The translations under genes and the position numbers were made by a program. A stretch of 64,000 bases of DNA from Lentzea tibetensis (GTDB taxonomy: Bacteria; Actinomycetota; Actinomycetes; Mycobacteriales; Pseudonocardiaceae): contig NZ_VOBR01000006.1 in NCBI RefSeq assembly GCF_007845675.1, positions 186,001-250,000 on the forward strand. The letters run 5' to 3'. The notes beneath the pieces were generated by a model that saw only the letters and a list, made by a program, of their open reading frames with translations, made no database searches and was not told where the DNA came from. Every line of letters begins with the position of its first letter. Positions within the stretch are counted from its first letter, which is position 1. This document shows, piece after piece, positions 50,802 through 59,098 of this stretch.

Positions 50802-50914
50802 CTGAGCTCTCCTCCTGCTGCTGGAACCGTCTTGACCCTGCAAACCTATCGTGCCTGCGTCGTCGGCCGAGGAGCGGCTCCCCAACCGACCGAAGATGCG
50901 ACGGAAGATCGTCG

Positions 50915-51298
50915 TCACTCCTTCTCCACCAACGCTTTGTACCCGCCCGCGTCGAGCAGGTCGTCAGCGCTGGCGGGATCGGTCAGCCGGAGCTCGATCA
51001 TCCAGCCCTCGCCGTACGGATCGGTGTTCACCAGCTCCGGCTGCTGGTCGAGCTGGTCGTTGCGCGAGACCACCTCGCCCTCGAGCGGCGCGAAGATGTC
51101 GGACACGCTCTTGGTGGACTCCACCTCGCCGAGCGTGTCGCCCGGATTCACGGTCTGCCCGATCTCCGGGAGCTGGACGAACACCACGTCGCCGAGCTGC
51201 TCCTGGGCGTAGTCGGTGATGCCGATCCGAACGGTGTCCTCACCCGTGCGCGCGACCCACTCGTGTTCCTCGGTGTACCTGAGCTCCTCGGGAATCAC
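50915..51298 (-). CDS. gcvH: Glycine cleavage system H protein
   Basis: A 127-residue lipoyl carrier of the glycine cleavage system. Lys63 in VESTKSVSDIFAP is the lipoylation site; YTEEHEWVAR and DYAQEQLGDVVFVQLP are typical. It shuttles the aminomethyl group between GcvP and GcvT. GTG at 51298 is the start, with AAGGAG about ten bases upstream. Its place next to garA and the CDP-alcohol phosphatidyltransferase is the known mycobacterial order. Confidence 0.97.
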   Translation of the reverse strand: MIPEELRYTEEHEWVARTGEDTVRIGITDYAQEQLGDVVFVQLPEIGQTVNPGDTLGEVESTKSVSDIFAPLEGEVVSRNDQLDQQPELVNTDPYGEGWMIELRLTDPASADDLLDAGGYKALVEKE

Positions 51299-51352
51299 CT
51301 AACTGCGCTCCTTGACTACTGGACCTGTTGACAGTGATCTTTCCACGCTCGA

Positions 51353-51931
51353 TCAGGTACTTGACACCGGACGTCGCATGGCCAGGAAGAACTGGTAGAC
51401 GTACAGCAGCGCCGACCACAGGTAGAGCGCGCCGCCCCAGGCGATGAACGCGTACGCGAACGGCTTCGCGGCCTGCGCCCAGCCGCTGTCCCCCTGCGCG
51501 AGCAGCAGCAGCGGGAACGCGTACAGCAGGTTGAAGGTCGCCGCCTTGCCGAGGTACGTCACCTCGAACGGCCCGTACCCGCGGCGCCGCAGGATCAGCA
51601 GGCAGATGCCCACCACGAGCTCCCGTGCCACGAGGACGGCCGCGATCCACACCGGAATGATGTCCCTGACCACGAACGCCAGCAGCGTGGAGAACACGTA
51701 GAGGCGGTCCGCGGCCGGGTCCAGGAGCGTGCCGAGGCGGCTCGTCTGGTCGAGCCACCTGGCGAGCTTGCCGTCGAGCCAGTCGCTCAGACCCGCGGCG
51801 ACCAGGACCAGGAGGGCCCAGCCGTCCTCCTTCGGGACCAGCAGGAGGTACAGGAACAGCGGGACACCGGCCAGCCGCAGGACGCTGAGCAGGTTCGGGA
51901 TGGTCAGCAGGCGATCAGCCGGGTCGCGCAC
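51353..51931 (-). CDS. CDP-alcohol phosphatidyltransferase (PgsA2-like)
   Basis: A 192-residue integral membrane enzyme with the CDP-alcohol phosphotransferase signature DG-x2-AR-x8-G-x3-D-x3-D intact (DGKLAR and GTLLDPAAD). Length and position next to gcvH match mycobacterial pgsA2 (Rv1822), annotated as phosphatidylglycerophosphate synthase; the acceptor alcohol is not shown by the sequence. GTG at 51931 is chosen; upstream residues look non-coding. About five to six membrane helices. Confidence 0.92.
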   Translation of the reverse strand: MRDPADRLLTIPNLLSVLRLAGVPLFLYLLLVPKEDGWALLVLVAAGLSDWLDGKLARWLDQTSRLGTLLDPAADRLYVFSTLLAFVVRDIIPVWIAAVLVARELVVGICLLILRRRGYGPFEVTYLGKAATFNLLYAFPLLLLAQGDSGWAQAAKPFAYAFIAWGGALYLWSALLYVYQFFLAMRRPVSST

Positions 51932-52226
51932 ACCCGCACTGTAATGGTCAAGTGGGCCTGATGCGGTGGCAGGCACGCGGTGGGGGCGCGGTGTCACGGG
52001 TGGGCCGGTCACGGGCTGCACGAGCGCACCGCAGACCGAAGCGCACCAGGAACTGAAGTGGACCTTCAGGAAGCGAACCGTCGAGCGTCCCGAACCAGTC
52101 GCGTCAGCGGGCCGTTGACACCGCGCACGCACCAGAACTGTCGGTGCTCACTGGCAAGAATGAGAACCCGGCGGGGACGGCTGCGAAAGCATGCGCGCCC
52201 CACGAGTTGCCGGCGAAGAAGGAAGA
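51932..52226. other. 295-base gap downstream of a small gene
   Basis: Between the phosphatidyltransferase start and the small minus-strand gene. I see no convincing gene, repeat or RNA. The phosphatidyltransferase promoter must lie in it. A TTGACA-like hexamer occurs at about 52105-52115. Confidence 0.35.
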
Positions 52227-52430
52227 TCAGGCGCAGCGTGTGCGGGTCCACCCACGACGCTGCAGGTCGGCACCGCTCAGAGCGTGCGGCCGGCCGCGGT
52301 CGTCGACGCCGACCCAGCGAGCGCGGAAACCCTCGAGCACGTAGGCGTGACCCTTGCTCCACACAACGCTGCAAGGCGCGGTGGGCAGGGTCGATCCCTG
52401 CGTCGGCTGGGCTTCCGTGGCGGTTCTCAT
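52227..52430 (-). CDS. Small hypothetical protein
   Basis: A 67-residue gene with ATG at 52430 and GGAGGG seven bases upstream, in an otherwise empty 760-base stretch. The sequence PCSVVWSKGHAYVLEGFRAR then WVGVDDRGRPHALSGADL looks like a genuine small folded domain (a beta-rich protein with Trp and Gly), and codon use is normal. I do not recognise a family. No operon partner. Confidence 0.6.
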   Translation of the reverse strand: MRTATEAQPTQGSTLPTAPCSVVWSKGHAYVLEGFRARWVGVDDRGRPHALSGADLQRRGWTRTRCA

Positions 52431-52694
52431 CGCATTCCCTCCGTGTGTCAGGGATGTCGGTCGCCGGTGCTCCGGCGTTATCCCTGGAAACGAATTCTGG
52501 ACCAATGTGGTTCAGGTCACCGCCAACTCGGGGGTGTGACGCGGTCGGCGGAGCTGATCTCGCGCCGAGCTGCAAATGGTCTAAGCCGGGCGGATGACCG
52601 GCCGCTCGTCTCATTTGCCGTTCACCGTGCGCGAGCTACCGCACACCCCGCGTCGGCCATAGGCCCGACTGAACGTCCGGCCTAATGTGGGCGC
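52431..52694. other. 264-base intergenic region, probable divergent promoters
   Basis: It separates the small minus-strand gene from the ANTAR gene. Partly AT-richer around 52490-52520. A GGAAACGAATTCTGG stretch near 52485 may hold a promoter. No gene or hairpin recognised with confidence. Confidence 0.35.
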
Positions 52695-53354
52695 GTGGAC
52701 CAGGTGAGATTCGGCCCCCAGCTGATCACGCGACTACTCGACTACCTGTGCGCCGAGCTGCACGGATGCCTCGGAGCGGGGCTCACCGTGTGGTCGGACG
52801 ACACGCTCACGCCGCTCATCCAGCGCGGCGCGGCGGAGGGACGGGAGGAGGACGTCGCGAAATACGGCGCGCTCGAGGAGCAGGTGTGCGTCGACGACCT
52901 CGACGGCATGGGGTTTCTCGCGGTGCCCGGCAGCTGGGGCAACGAGGGGCCGTTGGTGCTCACCCTCTACCTCGACCACCCGCCGTCGAGTCACGACCTG
53001 CGGGTCGTCGAGGAGATCGAGCCGATGCTGTCGATGGCGGCCGCGGTCGTCGAGTTCTGCGCGGGCGAGGTCATGCGGGCGGACCAGATGGTCACGATGA
53101 TGCAGCACAGGCGGGTCATCGAGCAGGCGAAGGGCCTCGTCATGGGGCAGCAGCGGATCCCGGCGGGCGCGGCCTTCCAGACGCTCGTGCGGGCCAGCCA
53201 GCACGCCAACGTCAAGCTGCGCGACCTGTGCTCCGCGCTCGTGCTGCAGGTGTGCGGCACTCTGGACGAAACGGACGTCGTGCCGGTCACCGCACCCGGC
53301 GACGACGCCGTGCGGGTCGCCCGGCAGGTGTGGGCCGCGCTACAGCCGGGTTGA
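52695..53354 (+). CDS. ANTAR domain RNA-binding regulator with GAF-like N-terminus
   Basis: A 219-residue protein. Residues 1-130 form a GAF-like sensor (LLDYLCAELHGCLGAGLTVW, LVLTLYLDHPP), and the C-terminus is an ANTAR domain, HRRVIEQAKGLVMGQQRIP and AFQTLVRASQHANVKLRDLC, which binds paired hairpins in nascent RNA to block termination. Its target transcripts are unknown. GTG at 52695. It is the first of several stress-response genes; a small protein gene follows after 23 bases. Confidence 0.88.
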   Translation: MDQVRFGPQLITRLLDYLCAELHGCLGAGLTVWSDDTLTPLIQRGAAEGREEDVAKYGALEEQVCVDDLDGMGFLAVPGSWGNEGPLVLTLYLDHPPSSHDLRVVEEIEPMLSMAAAVVEFCAGEVMRADQMVTMMQHRRVIEQAKGLVMGQQRIPAGAAFQTLVRASQHANVKLRDLCSALVLQVCGTLDETDVVPVTAPGDDAVRVARQVWAALQPG

Positions 53355-53377
53355 GCACGATGAAACAGGGGTAGGAC

Positions 53378-53602
53378 GTGGGCGTGCAGCGAACAACGGA
53401 CCACTTGCAGATCCGCCTGTGGGCGGAGCAGCGGGACGCCGTCCCCACGTCCGGGCCCGCGTTCGACTTCCCCGCGTACGACGACGTGGACCCGCTCTCG
53501 TGGGACCGGTGGTTCGAGGAGTTCGACCGGCGCGGGCTGGAGTTCGTCTACCGGGAGGATCCCGGCAACTTCTACGAACTGCGACCGCGCTCGCACAGCT
53601 GA
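53378..53602 (+). CDS. Small acidic/aromatic hypothetical protein
   Basis: A 74-residue protein starting with GTG at 53378. DPLSWDRWFEEFDRRGLEFV followed by YREDPGNFYELRPR is a Trp/Phe-rich conserved-looking motif met in actinobacterial small proteins of unknown role. It lies 23 bases after the ANTAR gene and may be cotranscribed with it. Confidence 0.65.
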   Translation: MGVQRTTDHLQIRLWAEQRDAVPTSGPAFDFPAYDDVDPLSWDRWFEEFDRRGLEFVYREDPGNFYELRPRSHS

Positions 53603-53733
53603 CCCGGCTTGTGATCGCCCAGCCGCGTCCGTACGGTGAGTACGCAGCGGTTGAGCCACCAGCCGCGTTTCCAGGCTGTGGGGAGCACGCTGCGTCGCAG
53701 GTGCCCCTGTCGTCAGCGACAAGGGAGAAATAA

Positions 53734-54111
53734 GTGACCGTGCAGGATCCGAACGTCGTGCGACACGACACGGACCCGCTCATCGAGGTCGTCGTCAAGC
53801 GACTCGAGAACGGCGTCACCGTGCTCACCGTGGCCGGTGAGGTCGACATGACGACGGCACCCGGCCTGCGCACCACCGTCGGCGACCACAGCACCAGCGG
53901 CTCGAAACTGGTGCTCGACCTGAGCCGGGTCACCTTCCTCGGCTCCGCTGGGCTCGCCGTGCTCGTGGAGGCGTCGCAGCAGACCAAGACCCGCGGCGTC
54001 GAGCTGCGCGTCGTGGCCGTCGAGCGCGCGGTGACGCGTCCGCTGGAGGCCACCGGGCTCGGGGACGTGTTCAGCGTCCACCCGTCGGTCGAGTCGGCGA
54101 TCAGCTCCTGA
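53734..54111 (+). CDS. STAS domain anti-sigma factor antagonist
   Basis: A 125-residue STAS protein of the RsbV/BldG type. VTVLTVAGEVDMTTAPGLR and LVLDLSRVTFLGSAGLAVLV are the characteristic strands, with the phosphorylatable Ser in FLGSAGL. Unphosphorylated STAS proteins bind anti-sigma kinases and release the sigma factor. GTG at 53734 has AAGGGAGA upstream. The 3' end overlaps the convergent RsbW-STAS fusion gene by 11 bases, and the SigF gene is 1.3 kb downstream. Confidence 0.92.
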   Translation: MTVQDPNVVRHDTDPLIEVVVKRLENGVTVLTVAGEVDMTTAPGLRTTVGDHSTSGSKLVLDLSRVTFLGSAGLAVLVEASQQTKTRGVELRVVAVERAVTRPLEATGLGDVFSVHPSVESAISS

Positions 54112-54832
54112 GGTCCACCACCGCGCTCAACCCTTCGACCGCCGCACGCGCCGCCGCTTGACGAGGCGCGTGCACGGTCAGGCGGTTGCCTGCCGCACGA
54201 GCGACTTCCGCGACCGCGTGCAACGCGTGCACCAGGCCGTCGGTCTGTCCGACGAACTCGGCCAGGTCGACGGTCAGCGGCACCGAGCCACCCCTGGCGA
54301 GCGTCGAGAGCGTGCGCCTCAGCGTCGGTCCCGCGTGCCCCGGCACGTTGCCCCGCACCACCACCTCGACCTGTCCGGAGGCCTCGTGCACCAGCACCTC
54401 GTGCCCGACGGGCACGCGCGGTCCCTCCTGCAGCGGCACGAGCACGGGGTGGCTGGCGAGGCGCAGCGTGACGGTGGTGCCCGTCAGCGCGCGGTCGACG
54501 ATGACCTGGTCCACGTTCTCGCGCATGAGGAGCAGTCCCCGTCCCCTGCTGGACAGGGTGGCCGGACGGGGGCGCCACCGCCCGCGGTCGGTCACGGCGA
54601 CGCAGACCGCGCCGTCGGCCGTCACTTCCGCGCGCAGCTGGACGCGGCCCTTCATGGGACCCTGGTAGGCGTGCTCGACAGCGTTGCTCACGGCCTCGCT
54701 GACCGCGAGAACCAGGTTGGCGACGGAGTCGTCGTCGAGCCCCGCGTCGTCGAGCCAGGAGGCCACCTGGTGCCTGACAGCCGCCACCTGCCGCGAATGC
54801 GCGGGGAACTCCAACGCCAGCTCGTTGGTCAC
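54101..54832 (-). CDS. RsbW-type ATPase fused to a STAS-like domain
   Basis: A 243-residue fusion. Residues about 1-125 are a GHKL/HATPase anti-sigma kinase: N-box LAVSEAVSNAVEHAY, VTDRGRWRP and the lid SRGRGLLLMRENVD. Residues about 140-243 resemble a STAS domain (GQVEVVVRGNVPGHAGPTLR, TVDLAEFVGQTDGLVHAL), with QTDGL where the sibling has GSAGL, so the serine position is Thr and the next residue Asp. It may be a self-regulated switch for a sigma factor. ATG at 54832. Convergent with the STAS gene. Confidence 0.85.
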   Translation of the reverse strand: MTNELALEFPAHSRQVAAVRHQVASWLDDAGLDDDSVANLVLAVSEAVSNAVEHAYQGPMKGRVQLRAEVTADGAVCVAVTDRGRWRPRPATLSSRGRGLLLMRENVDQVIVDRALTGTTVTLRLASHPVLVPLQEGPRVPVGHEVLVHEASGQVEVVVRGNVPGHAGPTLRRTLSTLARGGSVPLTVDLAEFVGQTDGLVHALHAVAEVARAAGNRLTVHAPRQAAARAAVEGLSAVVDLRS

Positions 54833-54898
54833 AGCCCTCCAAACGGGGGCTACAACCTCACCCCAGGGTGGTTTTCCCCCGTGGCGCTTTGCCTACAC

Positions 54899-54924
54899 GT
54901 GTGAAATGAGATCAATTCGGGTAC
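54899..54924 (+). promoter_or_regulatory. Candidate SigF/SigB-type promoter
   Basis: GTGTG, 15 bases, GGGTAC: the -10 matches the GGGTAC/T element of actinobacterial SigB/SigF promoters. The -35 is poor relative to GTTT. It lies 48 bases before the anti-sigma gene start and would make the rsbW-sigF operon autoregulated. Confidence 0.35.
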
Positions 54925-54971
54925 GGCAGAACATGTGCCGAACCACAGGAGAAACGGACTACGAGGTGGGT

Positions 54972-55388
54972 GTGTCGCAGTTGGGAGAAGACGAGGGCGT
55001 CGAGCTCCGCATGTCGGCGGACGCGAAGCAGCTCGCGGTCGTGCGCACGGTCGCGGCTGACATCGCGATGCGACAGGACTTCGACCTCGACTCGATCGAG
55101 GACCTGAAGCTCGCCGTCGACGAGACGTGCTCGACGTTGATCACGCTGGCGGCGCCGAAGGTGGTGCTCTCGTGCCGGTTCGTCGTCGCTCAGGACGGCG
55201 CGATCCACGTCTTCGCGCAGGTTCCGTCGAACGGCTCCGCTCCGCCCGACCGGGAGAGCTTCGGCTGGCGGGTGCTGACCGCGCTCGTCGACTCGGTCAC
55301 GACGTGGGTCGAGCCCGCCACGACCGGCGACGGTCACGTGGTGCACATCGACCTCGTGAAGAGGTCGGCGGGGACGGTGGATGAGTGA
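54972..55388 (+). CDS. rsbW: Anti-sigma factor, RsbW/UsfX-like
   Basis: A 138-residue anti-sigma kinase-type protein close to mycobacterial UsfX. ELRMSADAKQLAVVRTVAAD, DFDLDSIEDLKLAVDETCST (N-box region) and the C-terminal FGWRVLTALVDSV are typical. It binds SigF-type sigma factors until displaced by STAS antagonists. GTG at 54972 is preferred because GAGG lies five bases upstream; a GTG at 54966 is also in frame. Its stop overlaps the sigma gene start by four bases (GTGA), as in the mycobacterial usfX-sigF pair. Confidence 0.9.
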   Translation: MSQLGEDEGVELRMSADAKQLAVVRTVAADIAMRQDFDLDSIEDLKLAVDETCSTLITLAAPKVVLSCRFVVAQDGAIHVFAQVPSNGSAPPDRESFGWRVLTALVDSVTTWVEPATTGDGHVVHIDLVKRSAGTVDE

Positions 55389-56155
55389 GCGGTTCGGACT
55401 CCGGCGGATACGACCACCTGGCGCCGCTGTTCGCCGAGCTGGCCGCGACCGAGGAGGGGCCGGCTCGGGAGGCGCTGCGCGACCAGCTGGTCACCGAGCA
55501 CCTGCCGGTGGCCAAGCACATCGCGCGCCGGTTCGGGCACCGCGGTGAGCCCTACGAGGACCTGGTGCAGGTCGCGACCGTCGGGCTGATCAACGCCGTC
55601 GACCGGTTCGACCCCGAACGGGGCAGCGACTTCCTGTCGTTCGCGGTGCCCACGATCATGGGCGAGGTCCGCAAGTACTTCCGCGACTCGTCGTGGTCGG
55701 TCCGCATGCCGCGGCGGCTCAAGGAGCTGCACCTGGCGATCAACGCGGGCACGTCGCGGCTCGCGCAGAGCCTCGGTCGCGCGCCGACGCCGTCGGAGCT
55801 GGCCGCGCACCTCGGGATGACCCGCGAGGAGATCCACGAAGGCCTCGCCGCGGGCAACGCCTACCAGAGCGCGTCGCTGGACGACATGCTGATGGCGTCG
55901 GACGAGTCGTCGATCTCGCTGGGGAGCACGCTCGGCGCCGAGGACCCCGAGCTCGAGATGATCGAGCAGCGGGAAGCGTTGCACCCCTTGCTGGAGCGGC
56001 TGCCGGAGCGCGAACGCAAGATCGTGATCATGCGGTTCTTCGGGAACATGACGCAGACGCAGATCGCGCAGAAGGTCGGCATCTCGCAGATGCACGTGTC
56101 CCGCCTGCTGGCGAAGACACTCCGCCAGCTGCGGGACGTGCTGGAAGAGGCTTAG
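55385..56155 (+). CDS. sigF: SigF/SigB-family RNA polymerase sigma factor
   Basis: A 256-residue group 3 sigma factor. Region 2 has EPYEDLVQVATVGLINAVDR and FDPERGSDFLSFAVPTIMGE, then region 3 and a region 4 helix-turn-helix MTQTQIAQKVGISQMHVSRL. Such factors direct general stress, stationary phase or sporulation genes in actinobacteria. GTG at 55385 overlaps the anti-sigma gene. It belongs functionally with the STAS, RsbW and RsbW-STAS proteins nearby. A hairpin terminator follows 15 bases after the stop. Confidence 0.94.
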   Translation: MSGSDSGGYDHLAPLFAELAATEEGPAREALRDQLVTEHLPVAKHIARRFGHRGEPYEDLVQVATVGLINAVDRFDPERGSDFLSFAVPTIMGEVRKYFRDSSWSVRMPRRLKELHLAINAGTSRLAQSLGRAPTPSELAAHLGMTREEIHEGLAAGNAYQSASLDDMLMASDESSISLGSTLGAEDPELEMIEQREALHPLLERLPERERKIVIMRFFGNMTQTQIAQKVGISQMHVSRLLAKTLRQLRDVLEEA

Positions 56156-56170
56156 GTGATCTCGAGGGTG

Positions 56171-56195
56171 GCGCCGGATCGCAACGGTCCGGCGC
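56171..56195. terminator. Terminator hairpin after the sigma factor gene
   Basis: GCGCCGGA (56171-56178) pairs with TCCGGCGC (56188-56195), eight-base stem, nine-base loop. It lies 15 bases after the sigF stop and 33 bases after the convergent whiB-like stop, so it can serve both. Confidence 0.65.
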
Positions 56196-56228
56196 GCCCC
56201 TCACCCACACAGCCTGTTCGGCTGCAGC

Positions 56229-56525
56229 TCAGGCGATCTTCAGACGGCGCCGGGTGGCGGCGATGATCTGGCGCCGCTCGTCCTCGCCCATGCCGCCCCA
56301 CACGCCGTACGGCTCCTGAGCCCTCAACGCGTGCGCGCGGCACTGCGCGAGCACCGGACAACTCCGGCAGATCTCCTTGGCCTTCGACTCACGGGCGACG
56401 CGCGCGTAGCCGCGTTCGTTCTCGGGGTGGAAGAAGATCGCACTGTTGCGGCCCCGGCACAGCCCTTCGAGCTGCCAGTCCCACACGTCGGTCACCGGTT
56501 TGGGCAGACGGGTCGTGCAGGTCAT
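56229..56525 (-). CDS. WhiB-family iron-sulfur regulator (WhiB3/WhiD-like)
   Basis: A 98-residue WhiB protein. The four cluster cysteines are in GLCRG and KEICRSCPVLAQC, the helix turn is GVWGGMGEDER, and VWDWQLEGLCRG with SAIFFHPENERG resemble WhiB3/WhiD rather than WhiB1 or WhiB2. These proteins bind a 4Fe-4S cluster, sense NO or oxygen and bind SigA. ATG at 56525 has GGGAG upstream; GTG at 56531 is the alternative. Convergent with sigF across a terminator. Confidence 0.93.
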   Translation of the reverse strand: MTCTTRLPKPVTDVWDWQLEGLCRGRNSAIFFHPENERGYARVARESKAKEICRSCPVLAQCRAHALRAQEPYGVWGGMGEDERRQIIAATRRRLKIA

Positions 56526-56610
56526 CGCGACTCCCTCACGTGGGCGGATCAGGTCGTTGCGATCACTGCGTACCCCCGGCGTCAGCCTGCCCAAACCTCC
56601 CGAGTTGCGA

Positions 56611-58347
56611 TCAAAGCCTTTCCGGTGCCTCGATACCCAGAAGTGACAGCCCCAGGGTCAGCACGCGCGACGTGAGGTCCGCCAGGAGCAGGCGCGAGTC
56701 CTGGACCTCCTGCGACGGGGCGGTCAGCACCGGGCACTCGTTGTAGAACGTCGAGAACGCGGTGGCCGTCTCGAACAGGTAGCCGGTGAGCTTGTGCGGC
56801 GCGTAGCCCTCGATGGCCGCCTGCACGGCCGGCGGGAGCTGGAGCAGCTTGAGCAGCAGCTCGCGCTCGGCAGGCTCCCCCACGACGATGCGGGCAGCGG
56901 CCTCGGGAACCCGGCCCACCTTGCGCGAGATCGACAGGGCGCGGGCGTTGGCGTACTGGGAGTAGACGGACGTGTCGCCGTTCTTGGCGAGCATCTTGTC
57001 CCAGGTGAAGACGTAGTCCTTCTCGCGGTCGTTGGAGAGGTCCGCGTACTTCACCGCGCCGATGCCGATCGCGCGCGCGACGTCGGGCTGGTCCGCCGCG
57101 TCCACTTCGGACTTCTCCGGCATGACCTTGCCGGCCTCGAAAACGGCTTCCTGCAGCAGGTCCGCGAGCTTGACCGTCCCGCCCGTGCGGGTGCGGAACA
57201 TCTTGCCGTCCTCACCGAGGATCGAGCCGAACCCGATGTGCACGGACGTGTGGTCGTCGGTCAGCCAGCCGGCCTGGCGGGCGATCGCGAACAGCATCTG
57301 GAAGTGCTGGGACTGCGGCGATCCCACGACGTACAGCAGGTCGTCGACCTTGCGGTCGCGGATCCAGTAGCGGATGGTCGCGAAGTCCGTCGTCGCGTAG
57401 CCGTAGCCGCCGTCGCTCTTGCGCACGATCAGCGGCAGCCGGTCGCCGTCGCGGTTGCGGAAGCCGGGCGGGAACACGCACAGCGCCCCGTCGCTCTCCT
57501 CGATCTGCCCGGCGTTCTGCAGCTCGGTGATCGTGTCCGCGAGGAACGGGTTGTAGAAGCTCTCGCCGTAGCTGTCCTCGGCCGTCATGCCGACGCCGAG
57601 CAGCTCGTACACCTGCTGGAAGTGCCGCAGCGACTCGTCGACCAGGTCGCGCCACAGCGCGAGGGTCCGCTCGTCGCCGCCCTGGAGCGCCACCACGCGC
57701 TTGCGCGCACGGGTCGCGAAGTCCGGGTCGGCGTCGAACTTCTGCCGCGCCTCCTGGTAGAACGCGTTCAGGTCGCTGATCGAGTGGTCGTCGCCCGCGT
57801 CCGAGGTCTCGGTGAGGTGCTCGATGAGCATGCCGAACGGCGTGCCCCAGTCACCGAGGTGGTTGTGCGGGATGACCTCGTGCCCGACGAACGTCAGCAG
57901 CCGCGACAGCGCGTCGCCGATGATCGCCGACCGCAGGTGGCCGACGTGCATCTCCTTGGCGACGTTCGGGCTGCTGTAGTCGATCGCGATCCGGCGCGGC
58001 GACTCGACGACGGGCACGCCGAGGCGGTCGTCGGTCAGCAGCGACACGGCCTCGGACTCGAGCCACGAGGTGCGCAGGGTCAGGTTGATGAACCCCGGCC
58101 CGGCGATCTCCGGTTCCTCGACCGCGTCCGCCGCGTCCAGCGCGCCGACGATCAGCGCGGCGACCTCGCGCGGGTTTTTCCCGAGCTTCTTGGCGAGGCT
58201 CATCGCGACGTTGCACTGGAAGTCGACGCCGTCGCGGTTGGACGGTCGGATCACCGCTTCCTCGGGGGTGATCTCGACTCCCAGCGACACGCGCAGCGCC
58301 GCCGCGACCCGCTGGCCAAGCTCCAGCCCGACATCTCCCCGCAACAC
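56611..58347 (-). CDS. argS: Arginyl-tRNA synthetase
   Basis: A 578-residue class I synthetase. The HIGH signature appears as HVGH in AKEMHVGHLRSAIIGD, preceded by IDYSSPNVAKEM; the catalytic segment KSDGGYGYATTDFATIRYW and GEDGKMFRTRTGGTVKL (the KMSK-like loop without the canonical Lys-Ser end, as in many ArgRS) are present. The DALR anticodon domain ends the protein. GTG at 58347 has AGGAGGG nine bases upstream. Essential; single copy in the window. Confidence 0.97.
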   Translation of the reverse strand: MLRGDVGLELGQRVAAALRVSLGVEITPEEAVIRPSNRDGVDFQCNVAMSLAKKLGKNPREVAALIVGALDAADAVEEPEIAGPGFINLTLRTSWLESEAVSLLTDDRLGVPVVESPRRIAIDYSSPNVAKEMHVGHLRSAIIGDALSRLLTFVGHEVIPHNHLGDWGTPFGMLIEHLTETSDAGDDHSISDLNAFYQEARQKFDADPDFATRARKRVVALQGGDERTLALWRDLVDESLRHFQQVYELLGVGMTAEDSYGESFYNPFLADTITELQNAGQIEESDGALCVFPPGFRNRDGDRLPLIVRKSDGGYGYATTDFATIRYWIRDRKVDDLLYVVGSPQSQHFQMLFAIARQAGWLTDDHTSVHIGFGSILGEDGKMFRTRTGGTVKLADLLQEAVFEAGKVMPEKSEVDAADQPDVARAIGIGAVKYADLSNDREKDYVFTWDKMLAKNGDTSVYSQYANARALSISRKVGRVPEAAARIVVGEPAERELLLKLLQLPPAVQAAIEGYAPHKLTGYLFETATAFSTFYNECPVLTAPSQEVQDSRLLLADLTSRVLTLGLSLLGIEAPERL

Positions 58348-58386
58348 GCGAATCGCCCTCCTGAACCGTAAAAGGCCAGTATTCCA

Positions 58387-59067
58387 TCACCGCCCGAGCA
58401 GCAGCCCACCGCCGAGCACCAGCGAGCCGACGGACACGACGAGGAACAGCAGCACCCACGCCAGCGCGGGCACCGGCGTGAGCCTGGCCAGGATGTCCGC
58501 GTCCGAGCCGCGGGCCTGCCGCCGCCAGCGCTTCACCTGCAGCTCCCACACCGGCCGCACGCCGCCGAAGAGCAGGAACCAGCAGAAGCCGAACGCGCAC
58601 GCGTCGCGCACCGGGTCGGACGCGTAGAAGGACACCCAGACGAGGATCGCGCCGGTCGCGATCACCGAGATGACGCCGAAGACGTTGCGGGTCATCACCA
58701 GCACCGCGGCGAGCAGCGCGATCGACAGCCACAGCATCAACCGCACCTGGTCACCGACGACCAGCAGCGCGAACCCGAGGCCGAGCAGCGACGGCGCGAC
58801 GTAGCCCGCCATCGCGGTGAACACCATGCCGGGCCCGGTCGGACGGCCGCGCGAGACGGTGAGGCCGGAGGTGTCGGAGTGCAGCTTGATGCCGGACAAC
58901 CGCCTGCCGGTCAGCACCGCCACCAGGGCGTGCCCGCCCTCGTGGGCGATCGTCACGACGTTGCGGCTCAGCCGCCACAGGACCCCGATCGCGACGAGGA
59001 GGAACGCGGCCGCGGCCGGGCCCCACAGGACCAACTGCTCTTGGGTGGGCATATCCGATGTTGACAT
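58387..59067 (-). CDS. M50-type membrane metalloprotease
   Basis: A 226-residue membrane protein with the zinc motif HEGGH in IAHEGGHALVAVLTGR, and several helices (AAFLLVAIGVLWRLS, PSLLGLGFALLVVGD, VISVIATGAILVWVS). It resembles the M50B-like DUF/peptidase group in actinobacteria; the second zinc ligand (NPxDG-type) is not evident, so activity is uncertain. ATG at 59067 has GGAG eight bases upstream; ATG at 59052 is an alternative. Divergent from the aldo/keto reductase with 31 bases between starts. Confidence 0.8.
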   Translation of the reverse strand: MSTSDMPTQEQLVLWGPAAAAFLLVAIGVLWRLSRNVVTIAHEGGHALVAVLTGRRLSGIKLHSDTSGLTVSRGRPTGPGMVFTAMAGYVAPSLLGLGFALLVVGDQVRLMLWLSIALLAAVLVMTRNVFGVISVIATGAILVWVSFYASDPVRDACAFGFCWFLLFGGVRPVWELQVKRWRRQARGSDADILARLTPVPALAWVLLFLVVSVGSLVLGGGLLLGR

Positions 59068-59080
59068 GGAGCGCGCTCCA
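59067..59080. promoter_or_regulatory. Perfect 14-bp palindrome at the M50 start codon
   Basis: TGGAGCGCGCTCCA contains the ribosome binding region (GGAG) of the minus-strand M50 gene and touches its first codon. It lies in the 31-base gap before the divergent aldo/keto reductase. Binding by a regulator here would affect both genes. Confidence 0.45.
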
Positions 59081-59098
59081 GGATGAAACCTGCTCCCC

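Noticed and set aside
50802-50918. 39-residue N-terminal extension of GarA overlapping gcvH
   Set aside because: Codon use in this stretch is atypical (many T- and A-ending codons) and a strong AGGAG site lies before the GTG at 50801. It is not excluded completely.
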